From Phytopseudomonas argentinensis (GTDB lineage: Bacteria; Pseudomonadota; Gammaproteobacteria; Pseudomonadales; Pseudomonadaceae): a stretch of 64,000 nucleotides of DNA. A program made the position numbers and the translations under genes. The notes beneath the pieces are model-generated. The model was given only the letters and a program-made list of their open reading frames with translations. It was not told the origin of the DNA and did no database searches. Shown here piece by piece: positions 56,501 through 63,420 of this stretch (position 1 is its first letter; every line of letters starts with the position of its first letter). The stretch covers positions 62,001-126,000 of the forward strand of contig NZ_FORC01000004.1 in the NCBI RefSeq assembly GCF_900113905.1, given 5' to 3'.

Positions 56501-57881
56501 GACGGGCGCCAATACGGCAGGCACCGCGACTAGCAATACCGGAGCCTTAGCGAACAGTGGTGCGGTTGTACCGGCAGGCGGACTTTCCTCGTGGTCGGGC
56601 GTCGGCCAATTCGCAACGAATCAAGCGCTACAAAACAGTACATCGGCAGTGTTGAACAAAGCGTTGGGGCAGGAAGGCAGCCTCGGCGATGCGCTGCAGA
56701 TGACGTTGGCCAATACCTTTATGGCTGCAGGTTTCAACTGGGTGGGTGATATCACCCGGCCGGGCGCCAAACTGGAGCTGAAAGATGGCACGCTGGCCAA
56801 GGCCGGCCTGCATGCCGTAATGGGCGGTCTCGCCGCTGAGGCCTTAGGCGGTGATTTCAAGACAGGGGCGTTGGCGGCTGGTGTGAACGAACTGCTGGTT
56901 GCTGAGCTCGATGCCCAGTACCAGAAAATGGGCATCGAAGACAGAAAAGCGCTGCTGATCATGAATTCGCAGCTGGTAGGCGTACTAACCGCAGGCTTGC
57001 AGGGTGGGAATGCGCAGAGCTTGCAGGTGGGGGCGGCGGTGGCGGGGAGTGCTACCAGCTACAACTACCTGAACCATGCTGAAGCTCAAGAACGTTTGGA
57101 AAAACACCAGGCTTGTAAGGCTGGGGACAAACAAGCGTGTGCTCGACGTGATGAGCTCAATCGCCTGGACAAACTGCGTGATCAAGAGCTGAAATTTGCC
57201 TGTAGAGGCGCTTTGGAGAGTGCTGGCTGCAAAGTGCGCAGAGCGGAGGCTTTTGCAGCACTTGAAAGCTATGGGCCATACAAAGACAATGCCCAGTGGC
57301 GGTCATTGCATGACGAGCTGATTAGAAACGATATCGAGGGCTATACCAAGTACTCACCCTCGCGCGAGTTCGAGAGCGTCCGGGATATCTTGGCGCAGAC
57401 GCCGGCAGGCTTGTCCAATGAAACCCTATTGGCGATGGCAAGTCTGTTCGGGCCAGGCCGGACGGCTGGTAACCCAAGTGGCGGCGGGGCAAAAGAAAGT
57501 GTCGATAATGCGAGTAGTGTTCAGCAGATATCCGGGGGGAATATACGCCATATTAATGGAGCCCTTGGTGAGGCTCATGGCTGGAAGAATGCTCTAGATA
57601 GTGGTCACGTCCCTATAAAGGCTCCTGGAAAGGTTACAGCTCCAGGCGTGGACTTTGTTACCTTCGACCCCAAAAGTGGCAGAGTCGTTCTTTGGGATTC
57701 AAAGTATCGTGGCCCAGGTGGCTCTTACCCATCATCTATTCCCGAGTCAAAGTTAAAAAGTTGGACTGCTGAAGCCAGGGCTGCAGTTGTCCAAATGCCA
57801 GAGGGAGCTATGAAGAACAGAATTTTGGAGTCATTAGACAAAGGCAAGGTTGACGCAAAAGTCTTCAGGTGGCCTCAATAG
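47520..57881 (+). CDS. cdiA: CdiA contact-dependent inhibition effector (TpsA, filamentous haemagglutinin type)
   Basis: A 3453-residue exoprotein. Residues 1-30 are the signal peptide. About 35-290 form the TPS secretion domain (NPNL at 99-102, NPHG at 139-142). Some 1500 residues of FHA repeats with the LDN-G-L-S pattern follow. A less GC-rich segment (about 1860-2105) looks like the receptor-binding part. A second repeat block lies at about 2390-2800, then a hydrophobic DUF637-like domain (about 2865-3100) and a Cys-bearing pretoxin region. The final 115 residues are a nuclease-like toxin with GVDFVTFD and WDSK, the D...D-x-K pattern of PD-(D/E)XK enzymes. CdiA is displayed on the surface and delivers its C-terminus into neighbouring bacteria. 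Confidence 0.93.
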   Translation: MDVRSPFFQNIALIVAGVMFLNPIVATAAQLTVDAQAGGNTSLDQAGNGVPIVNIATPNGSGLSHNKFTDYNVGQQGLILNNVTERLQSTQQGGIIIGNPNLQGRAAGVILNEVTGSNGSQLKGYTEVAGQAAHVIVANPHGITCDGCGFINTPRATLSTGAPVVNNGRLQGFDVNGGDIAIEGAGLNASNVDQFDLITRSAQINAEIHAKRLNVIAGRNEVDVATLEATAKADDGSLQPQLAIDSSALGGMYAGAIRLVGTEAGVGVKLAGDMAASAGDIQIDASGKLSLAQASTAGDLAIEAGEVALTGKTYAAGQARLGAQGSLQVQQSLAAAGDIRLEAEQVVNQGLVEAGVKADNSRTAADLRIEAQQIRNTGSLIGSRQLEVKASQRLDNQGGTLSAKTLTRIDAAQLDNRQGQVRSDAALSVVAGDVDNRSGQIAAKQVDIAVAAGGVLANRQGTLFAQERLEVAAGDLDNSGKGTLASQGSLSVTLSGHLDNHGQGTLVSQGSQRIRAASVDNSGDGLLSSRASLSLNEAATDNRGGRIQADGALSLHQGSLDNQGGTLSGKGNVSIELASLDNRNQGQVSAKGNLDAKIGHLEQANGGELLSQGRLTLEGTRLDNRQGGLIAATEALQIVAGEALLNTVGEISTPGLAVVRVQADSGQPAAVLDNSGAGLIVADQGLELYVQRLLNNAKGVLAGRDGLIVRGGSLDNSAGGTLTSQRTIGVQLEGALNNQSQGRMLAANGLQIEAGSIDNQAAGLLSSGAALGITGGNLDNQGGRVVSDGQLSIRNSSLNNSNAGSISSGQTLSIETGQLDNHGEGGITAAGDLSLNATQLNNHDHGRIAAKGTVQVSATALDQHAGGELVSESALTLDLQDGDLDNSGQGLIATPEALLLKNLGKVDNSAGGEISSRQGFLLKARELDNSAGRVISAQALQLQITQMLKNSLKGVLSAGSLAVTAASLDNSAAGVLASKGDMQVKLTGKLANHDQGTLSAAQALTVDAAALDNANAGLLASGADLQVTTGALNNQSGSLLSQAGLELESGDLDNRGGVISSRQALNMTASAVDNRDNGLITSAATLDLTASRLDSSRGLGNSGGELSAKKDLRLTVSQLIQRQGRLIGEAGVRIDLKGGDLDNRGGLLTANGPLSLQALGKLDNRDGGEVSSTQGYLLRASAIDNDEQGRIISAGKLALDVGTGDVRNAAGGLISGWQGVDIAAGSLDNSARGTVSSRDGALSVKLDGNQRVLNNSDEGALVSTAALEIEASSLDNSAKGIVSSGGDFDLRLSGALDNSGHGLIDSQGTLTANAGAVNNNAGQIGSGKAASLNAASLDNRAGQFTSGAALGLTLTGELLNGQQGKLASAGPLVLKAQAVDNQSGSLISQNLLDLTASSLNNVGGTVAAHNGLNLLLTGALNNASGGLIHSQLGAISIRAQGLDNTAGSLSSQGDLLLTLDGKLGNQNGHTQSRSGNLDLQRSTSVDNRGGVLSSLTGWLKLVSAGLFDNDGGTTQAQTLSVEAHGLNNRGGHLSAVTGSSSINLGRATFNNQGGGLYAHQLLSVIAGDFNNQGAASGEGGKVAAGRIDFGLSGALNNAYGILESTSSLSLASTGLDNRNGRLRALGSGGDTRITASSLDNRQGRIETANTNLVLDAASLQSSGGSILHVGTGNFGLSAAQVMGAGGDLSTNGLLSLSADSWTNTGVLQAGHLVLNIGTFTQTATGQLLASQSLSGSGGTWINDGLLASDGSFSLNLSGAYSGTGQVTSLGELNMKAASLDLASAARISGGGVSTISSTGTLTNRGRLTSAGGLTVSAATLNNYGTLGSSETLRLVAPNLLNERGLIFSGDDMALRVDNFTNKYGDVYGLGDLSVSRNDANAQSAILENISGTIESLGDMRLFASRVVNRKDAFKVTERLVSGDITYHCLDCKGRHYDFYYYIEEKLERTVESDSPAANLISGGNLAVSGVDFENNYSQVSAAGNIAVSVASFTNTGASTSSVVRRTQLRNPVDSERNHIFWSMVNPGGAIAEYAKYNSLYLYKYTDEWYDDRYVIPATVARGEQKTNRLNPDYNPSVAYPLPARFSSYSVVSATETNTSSGVAANAVIQAGGNVNISASKKLDNGVTRESFDFVAGRSQALDTRVIGTGKTTVVSLNSQLPPNLQQQQVNPLTLPGFTLPQGENGLFRLNHQTALSGRASSIQGVGAGQNEAGSLSSVSVNIDQASQAPVAAVSAWSLQDDQAAVSLPNVDLPQVVGIQSLPGHAAPPARHKYLIETNPALTELKQFVNSDYLLGKLGYNPDHAQKRLGDGLYEQRLVREAIVARTGQRYLAGLTSDEAMFRYLMDNAVGSKERLNLSLGVTLSAQQVAALTHDIVWLEEHEVAGEKVLVPVLYLAQAEGRLAANGALIQGNDVTLISGGELANQGTLRASNNLTATAGNIRNSGLVEAGKRLQLLATDSIRNAQGGIIAGRDVSLIALTGDVVNERSVTRHQTSHGNNRTIQDFVDSAARIEAANDLSLIAGRDFSNLGGVLDSRGDLTIEAGRDVNISSVEERVSQARGRHYLNERVAQVGAQVSAGRDLDISAGRDLGVIASRLEAGRDVALVAGNDALIASAANESHFLSKSKRVINQRDQVRQQSSEIVAGGDIAVNAESNLVVSASKLQAGDEAYLVAGENLALLSAEDYDYSLYQKKKKGSFGRKSFKRNESTQVTNVGSEITTGGDLILVSEGDQLYQRAHLESGNDLTLVSGGDITFEGVKDLEQESREKSKSSLAWQSSKGKGKTDETLRQSELIAQGELVIQAVDGLKIDIKQVNQQSVNQTIEAMVRADPNLAWLKEAEARGDVDWRRVKEVHDSFKYSSSGLGVGAQIVIAIVVAYFAGPLLSQGIGSLGGATAAAGSGTAMAASGTATASAVAAGATAGSTVAAGWANAALTAVATGAASGATTSAINNRGNLGAVLKDVTSEQALKGYAVGGITAGLTAGLYDKWTSTETGANTAGTATSNTGALANSGAVVPAGGLSSWSGVGQFATNQALQNSTSAVLNKALGQEGSLGDALQMTLANTFMAAGFNWVGDITRPGAKLELKDGTLAKAGLHAVMGGLAAEALGGDFKTGALAAGVNELLVAELDAQYQKMGIEDRKALLIMNSQLVGVLTAGLQGGNAQSLQVGAAVAGSATSYNYLNHAEAQERLEKHQACKAGDKQACARRDELNRLDKLRDQELKFACRGALESAGCKVRRAEAFAALESYGPYKDNAQWRSLHDELIRNDIEGYTKYSPSREFESVRDILAQTPAGLSNETLLAMASLFGPGRTAGNPSGGGAKESVDNASSVQQISGGNIRHINGALGEAHGWKNALDSGHVPIKAPGKVTAPGVDFVTFDPKSGRVVLWDSKYRGPGGSYPSSIPESKLKSWTAEARAAVVQMPEGAMKNRILESLDKGKVDAKVFRWPQ

Positions 57882-57890
57882 GTGAAATTA

Positions 57891-58355
57891 ATGATCTGGA
57901 ATAGTGTTTTTTCAATTAGAGCTTGGTCGTCACTTAAGAGCGTAGCTGCGCAATACTATGAGGTGGGTGATGGCTTGTACTGTGTGGGTGATAATGTTTT
58001 TTTTATTACTCAGCCCTATAATGAGTGCTTTGAGGAAGGGCTTCCTGACGCGCCTTTTGTAACGTCGGCCTATTGGGCTGCTTCTGTTGGCGCGATCAGG
58101 CATTGTGTATTGCAGGAGCTAGAAGCCTTTGAAGGTGCTATTTCGATCCCTCCGGAAGAGCTCTTGCTAGGGAGTCGTGGGAGTTACGAAGAGCTACGTG
58201 TTATGGCCGGGGCGTCCGAGGTGGCCACATATCGCTCTATGGATGGTGCGTTTGTAAATAAGTCAATTTCTGTAGGCAGGTTTTGCTACTTTTTTATGGG
58301 AAGAGACATAGACCCCTATCAGACACCTTATGCTGTTGAGGTTACTCTCAGTTAG
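57891..58355 (+). CDS. cdiI: Candidate CdiI immunity protein
   Basis: A 154-residue acidic protein starts 9 bases after the cdiA stop. An AGGTG site overlapping that stop serves ATG 57891. A GTG at 57882 is the alternative. The sequence shows no known domain (MIWNSVFSIRAWSSLKS at the start). It should neutralise the CdiA C-terminal nuclease of the same cell. Position and compactness, not homology, support the call. Its base composition is lower in GC than that of the flanking conserved genes. Confidence 0.75.
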   Translation: MIWNSVFSIRAWSSLKSVAAQYYEVGDGLYCVGDNVFFITQPYNECFEEGLPDAPFVTSAYWAASVGAIRHCVLQELEAFEGAISIPPEELLLGSRGSYEELRVMAGASEVATYRSMDGAFVNKSISVGRFCYFFMGRDIDPYQTPYAVEVTLS

Positions 58356-58789
58356 ATGGGGCAAAAGCAACTGGTGGGGCGGTAGATGATCTTGCCTCAA
58401 GTAAGGTCAAGTGGGTTGATGAGAATGCAGGCATGAGTTCGCGTGCTCGTGATGACAATGATTCGGCAACTGGTGCGCGCTCCAATCCTGCAACCCAGTC
58501 TGGTCAAGCCCCTGCGCTAGAAAGAACGATGCCCGATGGATCAACGAAGTTGGTCAAGTTCGATGGTGTGGATGGTAACGTCTTAGTTGATCGCAAGATT
58601 TCGGTTGTGACGACAAGCAAGTCGAAAGATCAGGCGCTTAGGCAATCTGAGGTTTTAAGTCAGAATGGGCTAACTGCACGTTGGGAAGTACCTAGTCAAG
58701 CTCAAGCAAACAGAGCTCAGAAAATGTTTGATGAGCTAGGAATTAAAAACATTTCGGTGAAGGTGATTCGTGAGCCAGGAAATCAATAA
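58352..58789 (+). pseudogene. Orphan CdiA C-terminal toxin module (displaced)
   Basis: The frame is open from 58340 and shows pretoxin-like sequence (LDGAKATGGAVDDLASSKVK, then SATGARSNPATQSGQAPALE) before any good start codon. A nuclease-like domain follows: VKFDGVDGNVLVDRK, and ARWEVPSQAQANRAQKMFDE near the end. The FDG and D-R-K pair again fits PD-(D/E)XK. It lacks an N-terminus and secretion signals, so it is a spare toxin tip. The first ATG is at 58433. It overlaps the end of cdiI by 4 bases and the next gene by 20. Confidence 0.75.
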
Positions 58790-59030
58790 GCACGTTGTGC
58801 AAGCTATTGTTGAGGTTGCTCTGTTACTTGAGTTTTCAGGGGAGGAGGCAATAAATCCGGATGCTGCGGTGCAGGCACTTGAACAATTGGCTTCGGCGTT
58901 GCAAATGGCGGACTCAGAAACTAAATCATCGTTGTGTTCGCAGTTTGAAAAAATTGCAATGGAATATTCAGATGAACAGGCGGAGTTTGTGGCGGGTCTG
59001 GGCGAAGCGCTGGGGTTGATTGAAGAATGA
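58770..59030 (+). CDS. Candidate immunity protein of the orphan toxin module
   Basis: An 86-residue acidic, helical protein (VSQEINKHVVQAIVEVALLL start; MEYSDEQAEFVAGLGEALGL end). It begins with a GTG inside the orphan toxin frame. Size and overlap with the toxin are typical of CdiI genes. It would protect against kin or foreign cells that carry the displaced toxin. No family match is recognised. Confidence 0.7.
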   Translation: MSQEINKHVVQAIVEVALLLEFSGEEAINPDAAVQALEQLASALQMADSETKSSLCSQFEKIAMEYSDEQAEFVAGLGEALGLIEE

Positions 59031-59069
59031 GCCTGTCAGAATTCAAGATGTTCACCTGAATAGAAATAG

Positions 59070-59086
59070 CCCCGGCAGTGCCGGGG
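59070..59086 (+). terminator. Terminator of the CDI locus
   Basis: CCCCGGC-AGT-GCCGGGG is a perfect 7-base stem with a 3-base loop, followed by ATATTTATTT, 40 bases after the last immunity gene. Confidence 0.8.
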
Positions 59087-59412
59087 ATATTTATTTCACT
59101 TCGCTGTAAACACCAGAATCGATGGGGTCAGAGTCATTGATGGGGCAATAGGGGACAGACCCTGAGGAATCCCCACAAATCTACTCCAGTAATTGAGCTT
59201 GCCGGTTAACCTTGTCACGTAGCAATAGCTCTTGGTGAGTGCGAACAGGATAAATCGCTGGCCGAGCGCCTTAGGTATTCAAGGCCTACACAGCACGGTT
59301 TTGCCTGGTGCTGTTGCTCTGAAGGCGGCACGTTCTACCTGTCGTATGAGCCTGCAGTCCGACAAGTACAACGCATAGCAAGCCAGTGCTGCGATCAGCA
59401 GCAGCGTATTCA
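59087..59412. other. Gene-free stretch at the right edge of the CDI locus
   Basis: No supportable gene is present. A 68-codon minus frame (59279-59485) has a short hydrophobic stretch but no domain, and it runs through the mntP remnant. The stretch holds a repeat-like motif (59121-59163) and then unexplained sequence up to the mntP remnant at 59413. It is probably scar sequence from rearrangement. Confidence 0.4.
59121..59163. repeat. REP/RAYT-type repeat-like motif
   Basis: GATGGGGTCAGAGTCATTGA followed by GGGGACAGACCC resembles the paired GGGGTCAGAGTC and GGGGACAGACC motifs often seen next to REP-associated tyrosine transposase genes. No transposase gene is present, so it may be a leftover end. 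Confidence 0.35.
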
Positions 59413-59478
59413 GAGATCCTCGGCGGCCTGGTGCTGATCGGCATGGGCGCGGCGATTCTTTACGAGCACACCATGTGA
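59413..59478 (+). pseudogene. Detached 3' end of a second mntP allele
   Basis: The frame encodes EILGGLVLIGMGAAILYEHT followed by M and a stop, equivalent to the last 21 codons of the intact mntP (45358-45423). By eye 57 of 66 bases match. The similarity runs only a few bases past the stop and ends abruptly to the left. Divergence rules out a very recent duplication. It is the probable remnant of the resident mntP at the right junction. Confidence 0.85.
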
Positions 59479-59572
59479 GTGCCATGGGCCTACAGCTTCG
59501 AGCCGCAGGCCAGTCGACGCCATGATCTGTCGCTGAGAATGTGGCGGCGCATCGAGACGATGAGGCAGGCGT

Positions 59573-59728
59573 TCAGCCTTTGTTCTTGCGCTGCGGCTCG
59601 GGCCGGCCCTGCACGCACTTGAAGCGCGGCGCGGTCTTGCAGATCACGTAGATACGCCCACGACGTTTGACGATCTGGCAGTCGCGATGGCGCAGCTTGG
59701 CTTGTTTCAGCGAGGCCACGACCTTCAT
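59573..59728 (-). CDS. rpmJ: 50S ribosomal protein L36, zinc-independent paralogue
   Basis: A 51-residue protein, MKVVASLKQAKLRHRDCQIV followed by KRRGRIYVICKTAPRFK. The zinc ligands of classical L36 (C-x2-C...C...H) are incomplete, as in the C-minus form made under zinc starvation. Its ATG overlaps the stop of the L31 gene (ATGA), so the two are co-translated. Confidence 0.92.
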   Translation of the reverse strand: MKVVASLKQAKLRHRDCQIVKRRGRIYVICKTAPRFKCVQGRPEPQRKNKG

Positions 59729-59985
59729 GCCTTGGCACCTGCGAAGCCGGCGAAGCGCTTGTTGAAGCCGGCCACGCGACCTTCGCTGGTGACCTGGCGC
59801 TGCTGACCGGTATAGATCGGGTGCGATGCACTGGATACGTCCAGGGTGACATAGGGGTATGTATTGCCGTCGCTATGCTGGCGCGTCTTGTCGGTCTCGA
59901 CCGTGGAGCCGATCAACCAGTAGGCGTCAGCGGCAACATCGTGGAAAAGCACAGGACGATAAGTGGGATGGATATCGGGCTTCAT
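59725..59985 (-). CDS. rpmE2: 50S ribosomal protein L31 type B (zinc-independent)
   Basis: An 86-residue type B L31 (MKPDIHPTYRPVLFHDVAAD; later HPIYTGQQRQVTSEGRVAGF) without the CxxC zinc motif. It replaces the zinc-binding L31 when zinc is scarce and so frees zinc. GGAG precedes ATG 59985. A Zur-box-like palindrome sits about 20 bases upstream, as expected for this regulon. Confidence 0.94.
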   Translation of the reverse strand: MKPDIHPTYRPVLFHDVAADAYWLIGSTVETDKTRQHSDGNTYPYVTLDVSSASHPIYTGQQRQVTSEGRVAGFNKRFAGFAGAKA

Positions 59986-59998
59986 AATCGCTCCATTT

Positions 59999-60021
59999 AT
60001 TACGTTATAAAGTAACTAGTC
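59999..60021. promoter_or_regulatory. Zur-box-like operator upstream of rpmE2-rpmJ
   Basis: GTTATAAAGTAAC (60004-60016; read on the minus strand as GTTACTTTATAAC) matches the core of the Zur consensus (GTTATA-N-TATAAC). It lies directly upstream of the L31 ribosome binding site and would block transcription when zinc is replete. Confidence 0.65.
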
Positions 60022-60115
60022 CAGTGTTGATGATTTCAATTCTCATTACAAGCCTTGCTCGTCGATTTTTCTGGCCTTGGGAGTCGCCGCAAATCGGTGC
60101 CTGAATAGACTTGCC

Positions 60116-60138
60116 AAAATGTTATGTTGTAACAATAA
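60116..60138. promoter_or_regulatory. Second Zur-box-like operator, upstream of the cobalamin riboswitch
   Basis: AAAATGTTATGTTGTAACAA (first 20 bases) carries the palindrome TGTTA-N5-TAACA and aligns well with the Zur consensus GAAATGTTATAATATAACAT. It lies 107 bases upstream of the riboswitch, where a promoter for the BtuFCD-like operon would be. It could make that operon zinc-responsive. Confidence 0.6.
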
Positions 60139-60244
60139 TGGCGGCGCTTTTCGTAGGGCGTTGCGTAGGCCCGGCCGAGTAGGCCGGGTGCAAGCGAACG
60201 GAAACGGCGGCAAAGCGCTGCAGCTGGAGCACTTATTGGTTAAG

Positions 60245-60421
60245 ATGCCGTCGCCGGTTTCCGTGAGGAATTAATAGGGAATCCGTCGCCACCTCAGGTG
60301 GCCAAACGGAACTGCCCCCGCAACTGTAGGTACCGAGCGGCGCTGCATACGTGTCACTGGAATCGCTTCCGGGAAGACCGCAGCGCTGCATGGACGTACC
60401 AGTCAGGAGACCTGCCGGCAT
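60245..60421 (+). ncRNA. Cobalamin (AdoCbl) riboswitch
   Basis: The leader shows the order of cobalamin riboswitch elements: a P1 stem ATGCCG (60245-60250) pairing with CGGCAT (60416-60421), the core AATTAATAGGGAATCC and GAACTGCCCCCGCAACTGTA, and the B12 box AGTCAGGAGACCTGCC. It precedes the ABC importer genes by about 180 bases, and B12 binding should lower their expression. Confidence 0.92.
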
Positions 60422-60518
60422 GGGTCTGCTTCCGCTTCTGGCGGGCAGGCGCCAGTAATCGAACCGCCGGCGGGGTGTCCGGGAGGGGGCATCCGTGATC
60501 ACTTCCCGCAAGGGACAG

Positions 60519-60536
60519 GTGCGGCCATGGCCGCAC
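60519..60536 (+). promoter_or_regulatory. 18-base perfect palindrome in the importer leader
   Basis: GTGCGGCCATGGCCGCAC is fully self-complementary and lies between the riboswitch and the first gene. It may be part of the riboswitch expression platform or a hairpin that stabilises the leader. There is no T-tract. Confidence 0.4.
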
Positions 60537-60602
60537 GGCGTGATGTGTTCTCCAGCCTACGCACTGCCGTTATGCGTATTTGTTGATTAGGAGATCACCC
60601 GC

Positions 60603-61610
60603 ATGTTCGTGTCACGCCTTGCCCTCGTCGGCGCCGCCCTCGCGCTGTCTTCCATGACCTATGCCGCCGGCCCGACCCAGTATCCGCTCACCCTGGAAAA
60701 CTGCGGCCAGCAACTGATGTTCGCGAAAAGCCCTGGCAGTGCCGTGACCATCGGCCAGGCGGGTACCGAGATCCTCTATTCCCTGGGCCTGGGCGAGCGC
60801 CTGGCCGGCACCTCACTGTGGTTCAGCCACGTGCTGCCCGAGTTCGAGGCGCAGAACGCCAAGGTGCCGCGCCTGGCCGACAACGACCCGAGCTTCGAGT
60901 CGGTGATCAACAAACGCCCGGGCCTGGTGGCCGTGCAGTTCGAATGGATGGTGGGCGAGCAGGGCGTGGTGGGCACGCGCAAGCAGTTCCATGACCTGAA
61001 CATCCCTACCTACATCATGCCCACCGACTGCGAAGGCAAGGACAACCTGGTCGGCGCCGACGGCACTCGCCTGCAGCCGTTCCAGATCGACAGCCTGTAC
61101 AAGAGCATCGACCAGTTGGCGCAGATCTTCGACGTGCAGGACCAGGGCGACGCCCTGGTCGCCGACCTGCGCAAACGCCTGGCAACCGCGGTGGCCGGTG
61201 CCGAGCAGCGCCAGGCCAAGGACATTTCCGCGCTGTTCTGGTTCTCCAGCCCCGACATGGATCTGGACCCCTACGTGGCCGGCCAGAAGGGCGTGGCCGA
61301 CTACATGATGAAATCCCTGGGGCTGCGCAACGTGGTGGAGTCCAGTGAAGAGTGGCCGAGCGTCGGTTGGGAAACCCTGGCCAAGGCCAACCCCAGCGTA
61401 CTGGTGCTGGCGCGCATGGACCGTCGCCGCTTCCCCGCCGACGACGTCGAGAAGAAGCTCGAATTCCTGCGCAACGACCCGGTCGCCAAGCACATGGACG
61501 CCGTCAAGAACGGGCGCATCGTGATCATCGACGCTGATGGCATGCAGGCCTCGCTGCGCATGATCAGCGGCATTGAAACCCTCGCCAAGGCCGTTGACGG
61601 ATTCCAATGA
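60603..61610 (+). CDS. ABC transporter periplasmic binding protein (BtuF/TroA-like)
   Basis: A 335-residue protein with a signal peptide ending near TYA (residue 21). The mature part has the class III binding-protein start YPLTLENCGQQLMFAKSPG and VTIGQAGTEILYSLGLGERL. The family binds vitamin B12, haem or iron siderophores. The upstream cobalamin riboswitch favours a corrinoid or cobalt ligand. A Zur box further upstream raises zinc chelates as another option. It is the first gene of a three-gene operon with ATGA overlaps. AGGAG precedes the ATG. Confidence 0.87.
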   Translation: MFVSRLALVGAALALSSMTYAAGPTQYPLTLENCGQQLMFAKSPGSAVTIGQAGTEILYSLGLGERLAGTSLWFSHVLPEFEAQNAKVPRLADNDPSFESVINKRPGLVAVQFEWMVGEQGVVGTRKQFHDLNIPTYIMPTDCEGKDNLVGADGTRLQPFQIDSLYKSIDQLAQIFDVQDQGDALVADLRKRLATAVAGAEQRQAKDISALFWFSSPDMDLDPYVAGQKGVADYMMKSLGLRNVVESSEEWPSVGWETLAKANPSVLVLARMDRRRFPADDVEKKLEFLRNDPVAKHMDAVKNGRIVIIDADGMQASLRMISGIETLAKAVDGFQ

Positions 61611-62637
61611 TCGCACGCAGTTCACGCCTGTTCCTGCTGACCGTCGCCTGCCTGCTGTTGCTGGGTGTGGCAGTGACCGCCGGCGTCGCCCTCGGCGAAA
61701 CCCGTATTCCACCCTCGGTGGTGTTTCAGGTGCTGGCCAACAAACTGTTCGCGGCGGGCTTCGTGCTCGACCCGATCGATGAGGGCATCGTCTGGAATTA
61801 CCGCTTGACCCGCGCCCTGGTCGCCGCCAGCTGCGGGGCCGGGCTGGCGGTGTCCGGGGTGGTGCTGCAGGCGTTGCTGCGCAACCCGCTGGCCGACCCC
61901 TACCTGCTGGGGATCTCCGCCGGCGCTTCGACCGGCGCGGTGTCCGTCGCATTGCTCGGGGTGGGTGCAGGGATGCTGTCGCTGTCCATGGGCGCCTTCC
62001 TCGGCGCGGTCGCCGCCTTCGCCCTGGTCGCGTTGCTGGCCCGGGCGGCAGGCGGTGGCGCCATCAGCGGCAGTGCGCAGATCATTCTTGCCGGCATCGC
62101 CGGCTCCCAGCTGTTCAATGCGCTGACCTCGTTTCTGATCACCAAGTCGGCCAGCGCCGAGCAGGCCCGGGGCATCATGTTTTGGCTGCTCGGCAACCTC
62201 AGTGGGGTCAACTGGCAGGATGTACTGCTGGCCGTGCCGATGGCGCTGGCCGGGGTCTTGCTGGTTGCCTGGCATACCCGGGCGCTGGATGCCTTTACCT
62301 TTGGCGCCGAGTCGGCGGCCTCCCTGGGCGTGCCGGTGCGTCGTGTAAAGGCCACGTTGATCGCCTGTACCGCCCTGGTCACGGCGGTGATGGTGTCGAT
62401 CGTCGGCTCCATCGGTTTCGTCGGCCTGGTGATTCCCCACGCCGCGCGGCTGCTGGTGGGCGCCCGGCATGGCCGGCTGGTGCCGGTTTCGGCGCTGATC
62501 GGTGCGGTGTTCCTGATCGCCGCCGATGTGTTGTCGCGTACGGCCATCAAGGGCCAGGTGCTGCCAATCGGCGTGGTGACCGCCCTGGTCGGCGCGCCGG
62601 CGTTCGCGGTGATTCTGGTGCGCGGGAGGCGGGCACG

Positions 62638-62641
<4 letters not shown>
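61607..62641 (+). CDS. FecCD/BtuC-family ABC permease
   Basis: A 344-residue, ten-helix permease with the family motif GVVLQALLRNPLADPYLLGI and SAGASTGAVSVALL directly after. It later has GFVGLVIPHAARLLVGARHG, the cytoplasmic coupling loop. It forms the channel for the BtuF-like protein. Its ATG overlaps the previous stop and its stop overlaps the ATPase start. Confidence 0.94.
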
Positions 62642-63405
<764 letters not shown>

Positions 63406-63420
63406 CAAGGACGGTTCCCC

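Noticed and set aside
59279..59485. 68-codon minus-strand frame at the CDI right edge
   Set aside because: It crosses the mntP remnant antisense and has no family resemblance.
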